Assembly: GCA_021234155.1 (NCBI GenBank)
Contig: JAJEKV010000013.1
Location: forward strand, 372,001-436,000
Reading direction: 5' to 3'
Origin: Isoetes taiwanensis
Taxonomy: Eukaryota; Streptophyta; Lycopodiopsida; Isoetales; Isoetaceae
Length of the DNA stretch: 64,000 nt
A program made the position numbers and the translations under genes. Positions 22,640-35,261 of the stretch are shown here, in pieces. The notes beneath the pieces were generated by a model that saw only the letters and a program-made list of their open reading frames with translations, was not told where the DNA came from and made no database searches. The first letter of the stretch is position 1. Each line of letters begins with the position of its first letter.

Positions 22640-25351
22640 ATAGGTAAAGTTTATGGGCCTAAATATTAATTACTAAAAAGCACAATAACATCAAGACAAA
22701 CAAATTATTTCCATTGCAAACAACTATGAGTACATTATATTCATTATCTGTGATCCAATATTGCAATACAAGAATCGTGTAAACTATTGTGAACCGCATT
22801 GTATTGTATATGGTAACATGTGCCGGTGTCAATGCAAGCCCTGCTTTTGCCATGGCAAGCATTCACAAATAAAGCTCGGATATACTCACAAATATGGTTA
22901 CATAGATTAGCAAGCCACCGCACACAATGTCAAACATACAAGCTGGTGTGCACATACAACGAACTGCAAATCTGCCTCGAATTTTAAAGAGAAGCCTATA
23001 ACGAACTTTGCCGCTAGCCTATGGCCGGCGCTCGAAATCGGCCTCTTGCGACCTGCCTATAAGAGATTGCCAATTTCTGTATTGTCTACTTATATAAAAT
23101 ATAATGAGAACATAGAAGAAAGCAGCCAATTTGCAATAACATAACAATATTCTCTCCAATGACTCAAGACCAGTGTCTTAATAAATGTCAAGTGTTTCAT
23201 GAATTGTATGCAATTTGTTTGAGACACTAATAAATGGCTGAGTTTGACAGGGGGCATGGTACACTGTCAACAAGTTTAAGGAAGATAAAGTCTCCAAAAT
23301 TATTTTCACCTCCACTCAAAACAAGACCATTAGTCCATTGGTATGTGAAATACGTCCCAAACCTTCACCAAAGACAATACGATTTAACTATCATGCAAAG
23401 AAGGCATAATTGTAAAGGTCCCCAATAAAACTCTCAAATTAGCATCACGCTACCTCTCGCCAATAACTAGAGCATCGAATGTTGACACAGCTTTTAGCAA
23501 TGAATGTGAAGGGTCTTACAGAAGGGTCTTACAAGAAAATTCTTTACATGAAATAATTTTCAAGCAAAAAGAGGATCTTATCTGCATTGAAGCAAGCAAG
23601 AAAATGGAAGACACAGAGATTTTGAACAGAAAATAATACCGATGATCAATTCAACCGATTAATTTGCTGGAGAAATGATAAGAGCCACTAGACATGCTTA
23701 TGAACAAAATAAATATCCCTTCTCATAAGAATGAACTGTTGTAGTGTGTGCTAAGGCTACCTTGTACATGATGAGTAGATCTTCCCCGCTTAGAGGCAAC
23801 CTCGCTCCGATGTTCGGATGTCATCTTCGAGAGTCTCTCCCTCAGAAGCACATGAAGAGCTTTAGATTTCTAGTACAAGATGCCAAAGACGAAAAGCTTT
23901 TACAAGTCATCCACCTTAAGTGCCCGTGGATCGTAACGCTCGGATAAAATATCCCTCTCTACTTTGGTTGTTTCATCGTCATGCGATAAATCAAACAATA
24001 TGTGTAGTGTTAAAATTTAACATTGATAAGTGTTTTCTCGCACGTAAATTCTCACCTCTCGTTGATCAATAACTTCTCTTGCATTTGTTTCCTAAATAGA
24101 AAAAAATCGCGACTCGGGGAAGAATCCGCTTCCATGCATCGGTTTGGCGTAATCCCCGGCTGCCCAATATAAGCCACCCATCCATCAGATCACAAGGTCG
24201 CCTTTGCCTGACCGAACAGATTGAAGCTTGGCATCCGATTTCCTTCCCAAATCCCGAACGTAGGATTGCCATCCGGTTTCCTTCCCCATCTAAAACAAAG
24301 TTAAATTTCTCTTTGCCTTCAATAACGACCAATAATCTCGAGACATCACAATTACATGTAAGTCACACCTGCTCAAGCAAGATTGCTTTGTGTACTTGGT
24401 CTTCAAAAAGATGATCCTCATCCGTTAACACGCTCTCGGCACTTGGAGAATGCTAGCTTGCTCGATTTTTTGGGAGAGAGGAAACCATGTCCATACCTAA
24501 TGTCCCATCTAAAACGCATAAAACCTAGGGCAACCGAAAAAACAAATCTGCTTCGAATTTTAAAGAGAAGCTCTCGTGAGAGCCCGATTCTAAGATATCA
24601 AAAGTCGTTGATAGCATCAATGACACCAAATACCGCTCCATAGACTCCCCAAAAAAATGGTGAGTCTTACCTCCTTCACCGCACCTATCCTCAAAACCCT
24701 AGAATAAGCCCACAAACGCGTTCCCACGCACCCTAAAATCAAGGTCCTCGATCCTTGCATGCATTCTTTGCATTTTTTTTTTATAAGGGAAAAATATTCA
24801 ATGCAAAAACCATTGCAAAATCATAGGTAAAATGCCATTCAAATATGAGAATCACATTGTGCACTCTAGATATACTGATTAGTATGCCTCGTGCAATACG
24901 CCCATGAAATCATATGAAAACCATGCCAAAAAGCGTATAAAATTACAAAAAAAACCCCCTGTTATAATGCTACATATTGTAGATTAACATAGTAACTTTC
25001 GAACAAGATAACTTTCATCTAAATCGGAGTTCAAATTGACAAACTCTTTTCTAGACCACTCACATAAAGATAGATAGATAGATAGTATTTTAACGTCACG
25101 CCACTAGGCAGCATCCAACTGGACATGTAACATTCTAACTAACTAACTCCATTTTATATGTTTCTACTGTCGCTGGAAATTTCTCATTCTTATTTACAAG
25201 TTCTTGTGGTGGTCACTTTCTTATTTGATCGATCAGGACAAAGTATAGGCATTTTAATAAAATTTCCCATGATTATTTTGAGATATTATTTAATTATTTA
25301 CCCTTGGGAAGCAAGGGCGGATGATTCGGTATCGGCTGTAGGGTTTAGTAT
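22640..25351. other. Gene-poor stretch upstream of ING2
   Basis: AT-rich DNA without a recognised gene. A short phrase, cgaattttaaagagaagc, occurs at about 22978 and again at 24555, hinting at a dispersed repeat. A (GATA)n microsatellite lies near 25070-25085. The last few hundred bases before 25352 should contain the ING2 promoter; no convincing core element was identified. Confidence 0.45.
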
Positions 25352-27513
25352 ATGGCGATCGCGAGGACGGGAGTTTTTGTCGATGACTATCTTGAGTGTA
25401 AGTTTTCCTTCTCTTTGAATTGGGCGTGTCATATTCGTTCCATCATTCTCATTGTACTTGATTGCAATTTAGGCATATTGGACTATACCATATCAATTTG
25501 CCATGGAGATTAGTTTTTTGAATGTTTCGTGTCTACATACACAGTGAAGGTGTTAATGGGTTGATTCTGACACTCCACATTCTCAATAACGTGCAGATTC
25601 AAGTTCTTTACCAGCCGACCTTCAGAGACATTTATCAACGATGAGAGAGCTTGATGAACGTGCACAGAGTATGCATCCAATGACACAATATGCAGAATCA
25701 TATCCTGCTATAATCTATAGGATCCCTTTATTTTCGGGTGCACATTAACTTGTTATTTTTTTACTGGCAGATATGCTCACCCAAGTAAGGGAGCAAACTA
25801 AGCATTGCCTTAGTCTTCCTTCGAAAAAAGCGGCCCCCGAGCAAGAAGAACTTGTTGAAAAGCTACGACAAGAAATTGAAGTTAATCATGAGAAAATACT
25901 GAGCCTGTCCACTGAGAAAGTCCTGCTAGCCAAGCAAGCTTATGATCTGGTACAACCTGGCATTGGGAGTGTTTTTGGCTGCTGCACTTAGCAACAGGAA
26001 GGAAATGATTTGTATGATACTATGAAAAGCACTAATAACTAAGCGCTCTTTCACCAAGAAAATTCTCAGCTCATCAACAAGAGTGGCCTGCATTGCGTTA
26101 CCATAATTGTGCTGTTTAGCTAATTTGATCATTCTTCAGTGTAAAATATTCATAGGCAGGACTAAATGTTTCTAAAACATCATAGGAGTGTTCATGACTC
26201 TTAAACATCTGGTGTCGTGCAATTATCTGATCGCAGCAATCTCCACCGTGAAATCAGCATCTTGGCAGGGGAGGTTATTTCTGATAATCCATCGCTCCTG
26301 AATGATTATCAAGTCCATGGCTGAGATTGAGGAGTCGCCTCCACCAGATGTTTAAGGGAGGCCAACCCTCCCCTCTCGATGATTATGGCAGATAACCCTC
26401 TCGGCCGGATAACCCTCTCGGCCTGCCGGCCTCCAGGGTTATCTACCATAATCATCTCAAGCGGAGGGTTATCCTCCTCATCTTCCTGGATGGACTCTTA
26501 TTTGATTATTCTTAGCTACGTAATCCTCCATAACCTTGCAATGTATATATTGCTTGGTTTGGAGATACCTTTTTGCTTGATCATTAGTTTATGCTTTATG
26601 CCAATTCTTGACTATGAATGCACTTTGCAGGTGGACAGCCATGTAAAACGGTTAGATGAAGATTTGAACCAATATAAGGAAGACCTTAAACTAGGTAATA
26701 TCGAATTGATTCAGTAGGAAAGGAGGAAATGTGAGTTGCTTGTTTGTAACTGCTTGGTTCTTATACAACTCCAATCAGTTGATATACAGCAAATTGATTT
26801 GTTAGGGATATTTTTAGCTTTCTTTTAAATGTTTTAGATAAATGTCTCTTGAAACATTGTAGCAGCTTGAGAAGTTTTTGGATCTTGCTCTTCAGAAGGG
26901 AAAATACCGGCCGATGAACCCGCAATGTTATTGGCCCCGACACGAGAAGAAAAAAGGAAGACATACTTGTTTGCTCCTCCTCCTCCTCCTCCAAAAAGGG
27001 TAGAGACTAAAATTGAAAGAGAAGACAAGGATTGGGATAGAGAAAGAGATCGTGACAGGGACACTGAGTTAATGCCTCCTCCAGGAAGCCACAAAAAGAG
27101 GAGTCTTCCTGCCGCGCCAGATGTGGACCAACCTATTGATCCGAATGAGCCTACTTATTGCATCTGTGGCCAGGTATAACATCTAGAGGTGATTGATATA
27201 ACCTTTTGATGCAAATTATAAGATGGTTGCTTTTTCTGACATGGTTATAGTGATCCCAGGTATCATTTGGAGACATGATTGCTTGTGACAATGACAATGT
27301 GAGATTGCCCTTTCCTTTTTACTGTTGTATTGTGGATCTGCAAATTGTTGCAAATTTTTAGAATTAATGACGTCCAACATGCAGTGCCAAGGTGGTGAAT
27401 GGTTTCACTATCAATGTGTTGGGTTAAGTTCTGAGACAAAGTTCAAGGGTAAATGGTACTGCCCTGATTGCAAGATTCTGCAACGACGTGGCTTGTTAGA
27501 TCCTCCAATGTGA
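25352..27513 (+). CDS. ING2: ING2-type PHD finger histone reader, complete gene
   Basis: Seven exons join in frame to 268 aa: 25352-25397, 25597-25668, 25771-25949, 26631-26694, 26896-27173, 27260-27298, 27385-27513. All introns are GT-AG. The protein starts [15 protein letters not shown], then [20 protein letters not shown] and [18 protein letters not shown]: the N-terminal ING coiled-coil domain (about 1-120). A basic, Pro- and Arg/Asp-rich linker follows. The PHD finger is at 208-256 with ligands C209, C211, C222, C227, H234, C237, C252, C255. Y208, M219 and W232 correspond to the aromatic pocket that binds H3K4me3 in ING proteins. Such proteins tether acetyltransferase or deacetylase complexes to active chromatin in the nucleus. 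The start matches the known plant ING2 start. No polybasic tail is present. Confidence 0.93.
26354..26480. mobile_element. Foldback element copy 1, inside ING2 intron 3
   Basis: Nested inverted repeats: 26378-26399 pairs with 26435-26456 (22-bp arms, one mismatch), and an outer GGAGG/CCTCC set flanks them. The centre carries a 17-bp tandem duplicate (gataaccctctcggcc twice). A diverged relative with the same plan is at 38150-38262. It is wholly inside an intron and leaves the ING2 splice sites intact. A non-coding MITE-like foldback element is the best description. Confidence 0.7.
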
Positions 27514-29140
27514 TTATGGCTGTTTTTGAATGTGTTGTTATACATTCCATTCCAGTTTAACGATCCTGTCAATATGGGTTTTACAGTTTTTAGATACACA
27601 AAAAAGAAAATGTAATTGCCGAGTCTGATGAAAACAGCAACGGTTATCAGTTTGAGGCGTGAGCGGTAGATATGTTGTATGATTTTGGGGTAAATATTGG
27701 ATGTGGAATTGGAAGCATTTTGTTGTACAGCAGCATGTAAGCCACCGAATGATGGAAGGATCTGATGAGAGGGTTCTAGGGATGGCCAAGCAGTTACTTA
27801 TTAATAGAGATGAAACTGGGAGATCTGAATTGCATAGACTTTGTTCTTATCTTCTTACAATCAATGAAGGACATTGTTTAAAAGTAAAGGGTTTCTGGGA
27901 CATCAAACAGCAAAAAGAAGATGTAAATCTTGGTAGTAGTTTTGCAATACCACTTTTGTTGAAACCTCTATATCTGCCAAGTTGTGGAGTGGAAAATGTT
28001 AGTCACTTCTTCCAGCCTGTATGGATGTTAAGATTTGATACAATTGCTGTTTATTTTCATTGCCTAATTAAATTTATGTTTTTCTTCTGTGGTTCAACTG
28101 TGAGAATATTTTGATCGGATTTTTTAGGATGAATGCATACACAGACTCGAAAGCATTCCAGTTAGCGTTGGGGATGAGAAGGAAGTTTGAGTGGTGATAG
28201 AGATGTATCAGCCAATTCAAAGGTCATACAGAGAACTTATCTTAATTGGCTGGCCCTCTTGAACCAATCAGTAATTACAGCTTAGAGAGGTTAGAACGTG
28301 GATTTACAGGATCTCTAAATAACGACGCAATTATCATGATAATAAGTGCAGCAGTCAAGAATCCTATACCAATATCGGTTCTGCAACCCATGCCATAGAT
28401 GCAATTGCATATATGGACATGCATAATATGCCACCATTAACATATTTGTGCTTCAAAATTGGCTTGAGGATGGGGATATGAAGGTTTTAATGACTATACT
28501 CTTTTCCTCAAAATTTAGATGTTCTTGGAGTAAAGATATTATGAAGAATGTCTTTTATGGTTAAGACAGATGGGAGCCTCTTCACATTCTCCCTTACATC
28601 ATCACTTGTTATTTTCGACCTCTGAGGCATCGTCTCTGCATTCCACAGAATGTTGACAAATGCAATGTCGCCGGTTGGATCAGGTCCATGGGAGACTTAG
28701 AGCATTCTAGTTACAAGACCAGAAATAAAAGAAAGCTCTCTGGAATTAGGTCTTAATTGGCTCAAAGATGGATGAAAACGATCACAGAATGTTAGGAAAT
28801 GCAATGTCGCCGATTGGTTCAGGTTCATGGGAGATGTGGTTCCGGAATCAAATCTGTGCACACAGATACGTATGGTAGACAATCCTTGGAAATGAGGTTC
28901 TCCATGAACAGCGGCTCATTCAGTTCAAATGGACTTGTTCACAGGAATAATAACCACAGCAGGTACTTGATCTCTGATTCACCATTTTGCTTCGGCGTTG
29001 CAGGTAATAGATGTGGGCCGATTCTTCATGTTTTATTGTTTTCCACTTTGTGACGTCTTCTTGCATTTATTGCGGGTGACCTCGAATGCAAGTTTTCTAG
29101 GCTTGAATGCAACTATTTTCCAGCATTCTTTAACAATGCA
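27514..29140. other. ING2 3' flank and gene-poor DNA
   Basis: The first few hundred bases are likely the ING2 3' untranslated region. An open frame at 27701-28114 has no recognised similarity. The phrase aatgcaatgtcgccg(g/a)ttgg, with its surroundings, occurs at about 28662 and again 135 bp later, a partial tandem duplication. No gene can be supported. Confidence 0.45.
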
Positions 29141-29149
29141 AGAACATTT

Positions 29150-29450
29150 CTTTTGGTTCCAAACAAGCCTTAAATTTGAATGGGACCCTAGTATTTTTTT
29201 AAGGGCAATTTTTCAACTTGCCATTCAATTTGAAGGGCAAAATTTTGGCCTGCCATTCTTTTGCATATCCAAGTTTTTGAAAGACATTCAAAGCTCAAAC
29301 TCTAAAAATTATAATATATTTTAACTTTTAATAAATATAACTACAAAAAAGATCCAAAATAACTCATAGTCTTAGTAATATTAATATATTTCACATTGAC
29401 ATATTGCCATTGCCAATGCAAGAAATAAGGCGAAAATAAAAAATCTTTTT

Positions 29451-29484
<34 letters not shown>

Positions 29485-30044
29485 TTGTCCATCCAAAAAT
29501 GAAAATAAATATGTTCAAGAAACGACGTGCCTCGAAATTCCTCTGTGTTGAGTGGGCTCTTAAAGCTGATTAGCCGAGTTGGTTGGGTTTAGATCAACAT
29601 ATACAAATTGCATGCAGATGAAGAAGCTCGACGCTGGGCGAGAAAGAAAAGGAAATATGGAAAGAGAAATTCTTACCATTCTATTGTTTTTTTCGCACGC
29701 ACTTGTCTCGCCAATTAGCCAATTTTAATAAATTGCATTTGTTGAGGAGGAGATTGTTAAAAAATTTGAATATCAAATGTTGTTTGTTTTGGTCAAGAAT
29801 AATAAACAATAAAAGTGTAAGTATAAACAGAAAAATATATAATGTAAGCAATATTTTTTTTTTTTTTTTCATAATCATGGCCATTCTATTGAAGGGCAAC
29901 TTTTTCCTAAGCTTTTCTATTGAATGGTAAATTTTTTCCCTTGCCGTTCTTAAGAATGTCTGAAAAATTTTAGCCGTTCTCTGCATGTCTAGGACCCCCA
30001 AGAATGGTACCGAACATTTCAAATTTAAGGCTTGGTTCCAAACC
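29150..30044. mobile_element. Inverted-repeat DNA element, about 0.9 kb
   Basis: The left end reads ggttccaaacaagccttaaa (from 29155), and the right end, read in reverse, ggtttggaaccaagcctt. The core CAAGCCTTAAATTTGAA is shared exactly (17 bp). Subterminal 'gaagggcaa' and 'ccattct' blocks are also mirrored. It encodes nothing recognisable and contains a poly-A run at 29450-29482. The TTTGG(T/A)(T/A)CCAA-type ends resemble plant hAT or Harbinger MITEs, but the superfamily is undecided. The sequence AACATTT lies just outside both ends and could be a remnant target duplication. Confidence 0.55.
29450..29482 (+). repeat. Poly-A tract
   Basis: A run of more than 30 A residues with almost no interruption. 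It lies inside the 29150-30044 element. It may be simple-sequence expansion or the tail of a small retro-insertion. Confidence 0.8.
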
Positions 30045-30049
30045 AGTGT

Positions 30050-31760
30050 GTGCAGAAACATTTGATAGTGATTCTTTGCTTGATAATGAATCAGTAACAA
30101 TAAGAAATATGGCCCTAAACATACTAGATTGAACCCAAGATTTTTCACAAAAATGTTTTTGCATTGAAGCACTACGATCTTTGTTTTAAATGTGTTTAGC
30201 AACTTTGTTCATATGTTGCAACTTAGCAATAGGGCGAAACCCCACCGAAAATTATTGCCAATATTAGAGGAGAGAATTTCTACATGATAAATATCTAGCA
30301 ACTATACTAGGAAATGGGGAACAACAGGCGGTTGGAACTTGAGCTGGCACAAAAGTTACAATAGAAACATTTGACATGGAAACAATAGACAACTTTCTTT
30401 TGCTAATGTTTGCTAATGTCTTTGGACATCCCTACTAACATGCAATGACCTGGAAGCAGTAATGTAGCAGCAACACCTGGAAGCAGTAACGCAGCAGCGA
30501 TACTTGTTATCGCCCTCAGATGCTCAACAGGTTTACTTTCAGCTCTAATTGCATGTTACAAACTCCTAATAAGAAGTTCAAGACTTTATCTTGCATGCAT
30601 TAGCAAACTTACAAAAATCTGAAAAAACTTCAGATTTATTTTGAGGGTCACCAAGATAAGTATGGACCTTTGTTAGCTTCCAACTCTCTGTATATTGGAT
30701 AGGAAACATTGTGGCTGCTTTTGACTATTATTGTTACTTAATGGGATGTTTTCATTTTTCAATTGTGGCCATCGAAGGAATATTCCTCATTTTATGCCAG
30801 ATGAAGGGCCCCCTGTTTTTTCCAGGCTGCGACCCATGCAAATTTCAAAGGTGCAGAATTAAAGCACATGACCATTGGCGTCGACTGCAGACTGGCAACG
30901 CATCCGGAGCTAGGACCATGAAATCCGGGGAAGACCCTCAGCCCTTCACCATGCTCCGGCTCCACGCCCACAACAAGTCTACTCGCAAATCTACCTATCT
31001 ACTGGCATATCCGGCAAAACCACATCACACCCTCAGTAAAAAACTCAAGAACAAAAACCGGATGCATGCCTCTAATGGCCTCCATTGCTGATGGTAACAC
31101 AGAACCAGCAAAGGCGGAATCACCCTGGAAGAATTTTGGCGTAGCGGGATTTTGGCTCAGAATTATTTGGAAGCTCCTGTTTTGGCCATCCCAATTTCTG
31201 CTTCAAGGTCGACATAAGCTTAGAGCAGCGAAATCGGCAGCATGGAAGATCCAATCAGCATGTGCATCAGCAAACACAATCGTGTCTGCACCTATATTCT
31301 TCCCAATTTGGTGCTCACTCTTTCCAAATTTGAACCATTGACAAAGATCGATCTCAGCCAGCCCCAAAATAGCAAGAATCCCAGAAAAACAAACAAGCAG
31401 CTCAAATGCTCCAAAATATACGAAATTGAATACAATACAAATTAAAAATCATATTCCAAACCATGGCAAGAAATACCTTTCCCAATACCAAATGAATTGG
31501 GTAAACTTAATGGCTATGGTGCCAATGGGATTTGAACCCACCAATAAAACCAAAACAACAAAACGCAAAAATTTGAAACATACTTACTTTCTAATCTAGT
31601 GGAAGAAAAATGAAGGCCAAGCACAAAGCTACAGAATAACAGATGATCAAAACCCTATACCTTTTAGGACCACAGCTGGAGCTTTTACCCCTAAAGGAAC
31701 TATTTAGAGATACTGCTTTGAATTTCAACCGTACTGCATAATGTAACAATCATGTCTCAT
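30050..31760. other. Gene-poor stretch
   Basis: No gene recognised. A 27-bp imperfect tandem duplicate (30448-30474 and 30475-30501, starting acctggaagcagtaa) is present. On the minus strand near 31516-31545 a B-box-like GGGTTCAAATCCC followed by ATTGGCACC looks like the 3' end of a tRNA, but no matching 5' half exists. Confidence 0.45.
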
Positions 31761-31766
31761 TGGCTG

Positions 31767-33185
31767 TTATGTGCCAGTTCGTGCATTGAAGTCTCGAACA
31801 AGCATGACACTACCCCCCTGCTTGTGCTGCCGTATGTCATCGTGTAGATCGACATAGGGCTCTAACCTATCCACATCCAAGTGAGTGTAATAGAAGTTGC
31901 TCTTAGAATGTGGGAAGTAGCAGGCCGCCACAAAGAGAGGGCTATCACTGCAGTTCTGCACGCACACCCACAGGTACCTGTTATGTTTGTCCATCTTGCA
32001 CCGGGAAACTGACTATGCCAAGGCTGTCTTATAGTGGTATCGTTGCAAGTCGGGTAGCCTACGTCCAGCATGCTCCCATGTTTCCATGAGGAAGATGAGG
32101 TCCATATCGGCGGCAACCGATTTGATACTGTCTCCCTTCTGCCATGGGAAGCCCCGACATTCCAAGAGACCATGCACAATCCTTATTTGCTGGCAGGAGT
32201 TGCAGCTATAGGTTTGGTGGAGGTGGAGACATCATGTGGCATGCTGGCAGTGGCAGGTGGGGCCATTGTAGTAGGATGTGCGACTGGGGTCGTAGCAGAA
32301 GGGCATCAAGGGTTTGAGGTGCCTGCATCAGCATTTGGTGGCCTGAAGATCTGCATCCTTCCCCAGACCAACCCTGATGCCCCTCACTGTTTACGGACAC
32401 TCTTGACTTTTATCCAACTCATGCTTGCGATCCTCCTGCTGTGCCGGGGTCAGATCCTAGTCCACATAGAGGACAATCCCCTTCAACTGCCTGCCCTGAT
32501 GTAGGATGGTTGCTCGCTCTTGCGTGTCCCTGACTGTGAAGGTGGCCACCGGGGGGCGGTCAGGGTGATGAGCTCCATGGCGGCTCGCCCTAACAATGTG
32601 TACAGGCATGTGGAATGTCATCTAGGCCAAGATCTGTGTCTGAAGTTGGTTGATGAGGTGCTCTCCTGCCTCCACATTATGGCTCATGCGTCCTGGGACT
32701 CTGTGGTGGTCGGGCCTGTGCTGGATGCTGCAGCATGCATTGTTTGCGGTATACGAGGCATGGGATGTGGCCTGTATTGGGGTGGCGGCAGCATGGTACA
32801 ACTTGATGATGTAGTGGTGGGTCGCCCTAGTTGACGTCTTGTAGGCTGCCGGGTATGTGGATCTGCCATGTCCCTTGTTGCGACCTCTGCTCTCTGAATT
32901 TGGGAGCTCAGCTCGAGCTGGAATTGTTGCTGCCTTGCCAATTCATGTGTGCATTGCTGCAATTGTTCATGGGCTTTGCGTGGAGGCCCTTGCCTTGCTA
33001 GGCGACGATTGCCCGGAGCTCCTGCAACTCCTAGTCTCGTGTCTCGGCCTTACTCTGAAGCACTCTCAACTCTGACTGGCTCGCTTCGAAGGCAGTCTGG
33101 ATGCTTCGTACCGTGGTGGCGGCCTCCTCGACTTTTGACTTAAGGCGGGCCATTGTCTTCTACTCAGCACGCTACTTATCCTGTG
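31767..33185 (-). mobile_element. LINE copy 2 (5' part only)
   Basis: The same family as the LINE at 9716-14850, on the same strand. The endonuclease start spans about 32180-31767 and shares with copy 1 SFSSWKHGS-like, RYLWVCVQ, AACYFPHSKSNFYYTH, DVDRLEPYVDL and the catalytic DFNARTG. Upstream, 32200-33185 holds ORF1-like sequence, with gccctgatgtaggatgg matching copy 1 near 13440. It stops right after DFNARTG, so it has lost its 3' half. This is the reverse of normal 5' truncation and points to later deletion or partial duplication. Frames are broken. Confidence 0.75.
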
Positions 33186-33189
33186 CCAT

Positions 33190-33741
33190 GGTCTCTGGTG
33201 GAGAGGGATATGATGATTATTAGCCCGAATGAAGCAAAACCTGAGCACCCAAAAATTGTCATTAAGAAACCTGAATTGATCCATGTTGCATTTTTAATGG
33301 GCACAACCAAAAGTGTGGTCAGAGTCGCCTTTAACCAAAGCTCTAGAAAGGCCTCTAACCAAAACCATAGATAGGTTATGGGATCCCTTACCAAGGGGTA
33401 ATGGAAATGATGATTTATTAGCCTGAATGAAACAAAACCTGAGCACCAAAAAAATGTCATTAAGAGACCTGAATTGATCCAGGTTGCATTTTTACACGAA
33501 GGCCAAGAGGTTATGGGGCCCCTTACCAAGAGGTAATGGAAATGATGACGATGATAATGGTTTAAAAAGTGTTGAGGGTTATCTATAGCTTTATGTAATT
33601 GTAATTGTACAATTACATAAAGCTATAGACTAGTGTTCGGCAATTTCTTGGAAGTCTATATCCTATCCAGCCAAGGTGGCATTTTTTCTACTACATGTCA
33701 AAACAGGGATTGCATTCCGCCCACATTTTGGGCCTTTCAGG
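33190..33741. repeat. Dispersed repeat and segmental duplication, copy 1 left part
   Basis: Two imperfect tandem units (about 33210-33400 and 33410-33545) both contain gaatgaa(g/a)caaaacctgagcac and aatggaaatgatgat. They are followed by ccagccaaggtggcattttt and cacattttgggcctttcagg. The same blocks occur in order at 39550-39870. At 33741 the match stops because other DNA has been inserted, and it resumes at 34845. Confidence 0.7.
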
Positions 33742-34844
33742 AAATCCCATCGATCCGAGCCATCGGATCGGCATTCTCGAATGGGCAAGCATGCATTTAT
33801 TGCATGCATGCATGCATTGCATGCATTTTCTGTGGCTCTGGTTCATTTGAGATCGCTATTTCTTGAGCTTCTTCGTCGACTTCTCATCGGCGTTTTCTCC
33901 TCTCTCAACAGTTCCCTTGACTCTCTTTTTTTTTATACCAGGTAGGGAGGGGCTTCTCCCTGCTTGGTCGTTTGGCGTCTTTTTCCATATTGGGACATGT
34001 TCTTCCCCGATCTTCTCCCTTTTTTTGCCATCCTTCAGCCTTCGACCTCAGTCCCATTTTGATAAGGAAGTTCTCTTTTTGTTGGGAGCTTTTGTCTGTT
34101 TTGATGCGAGCCCTTCGAGAATCCCATCGATTCGAGCCATCGGATCGGCATTCTCGAATGGGCACGCATGCATTTCTTGCATGCATGCATGCATTGTATG
34201 CATTTTCTGTGGCTCTGGTTCATTTGGGATCGCTATTTCTTGCAGCTTCTGCATCGACTTCTCATCGGCGTTTTCTCCTCTCTCAGCAGTTCCCTTGACT
34301 CCCACTCGTCCTCCCTTAATGTGTATATTATTGTAAATGTTGTTTTTGTTGCGTGGCACGCATGACCAGCCCCTCGCTTTTTCGAGGTTGTTTTTTGTCG
34401 CGTGGCACGCGTGACCAGCCCCTCGATTTTCGAGGTTGTTGTTTTCTTATCTTTATGTTCTAATGTGTTGATGTGCAGGTACAGTGAAGCTGCGCGACTC
34501 TGTCTTCTTCAGGCTTCGTGGGTTTCTTTGTGGAAGCATTTTTTTGCAGCCTTACGTTGTATCCAAGCCCCTTGCAGAGGGCTTATCACTAGGGTTTTTC
34601 CTCGAAAACCCGAAAGGGTGAGGTTTTTTAATCCTGGTGATAAACTCTCTGCAGGTACACTTAACCAACATCTGTAGAATTTTTTTGGGGTCCAGATGAT
34701 ATAACTGGATATTCCCTGTATTTTTTCATTGTGGGTAGCTTGCAAATATGCAGCTACCCACTCTCAACCATTGTAGAATTCTGTTGAGATGAATGAAAAG
34801 ACTAGGAGCTTTTGTCTGTTTTCATGCGAGCCCTTCGAGAATAT
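33742..34844 (+). mobile_element. 1.1-kb insertion with internal direct repeats and a LINE 3' tail
   Basis: This segment splits the duplication whose other copy (39550-40250) is continuous, so it is an insertion. It holds a direct repeat of about 183 bp (33743-33925 and 34120-34301, both starting aatcccatcga and carrying gcatgcatgcatgcatt). A second phrase, gagcttttgtctgtttt, is repeated at 34087 and 34806. At about 34568-34640 lies a plus-strand sequence matching the LINE 3' tail near 9721-9775 (cctcgaaaaccc, gttttttaatcctg). A composite or repeatedly rearranged insertion is most likely. No protein is recognised. Confidence 0.55.
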
Positions 34845-35240
34845 GTAGTGTCTGTAGCAACTGATACTTAATGCCTACTAAATAAGAACGTATTGCCATT
34901 GCTATCATACTCTAGAGATTGGACGCCTTTTCCTTTCATAGCAAAGCAAGCATTGATGAGTCGACCCACAAATCTTGAAATCTAATCGTAAAAGATGTAA
35001 AAGGATTTGCAGATCAAGAATGTACAACAAAATTACTTGTTAAATGTTCTAGAAACTAAAATCTAATAGAGTTTGTTTTGTACAAGCAAATTTGAACAAG
35101 CAATGGTGCAAAAGTACTTGCTAAAGCTCTAAAATCTTATGGAGTTGGCCTTTTACAGTAAATATGAGCAAATGATGCAAAAAGAACATTGTAAGCTTTT
35201 TTCTTTGATTGCTTTCTTACATCTCTAAATTGCAGAAAAA
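34845..35240. repeat. Segmental duplication, copy 1 right part
   Basis: From gtgtctgtagcaac onward this matches 39876-40250, with blocks such as cttaatgcctactaaata, gcaagcattgatgagtcgac and tatggagttggccttttaca. Divergence is roughly one change in ten bases by eye, so the duplication is not recent. Confidence 0.75.
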
Positions 35241-35261
35241 GGAAAGGGCTATGACAATGCT

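Noticed and set aside
27701-28114. 137-codon open frame after ING2
   Set aside because: The stretch ends in AT-rich, hydrophobic chance sequence, has no recognised domain, and no clear splice partners were found.
31516-31545. Possible tRNA gene 3' half (GGGTTCAAATCCC then ATTGGCACC, minus strand)
   Set aside because: No matching acceptor 5' strand, D arm or anticodon arm lies within 90 bases.
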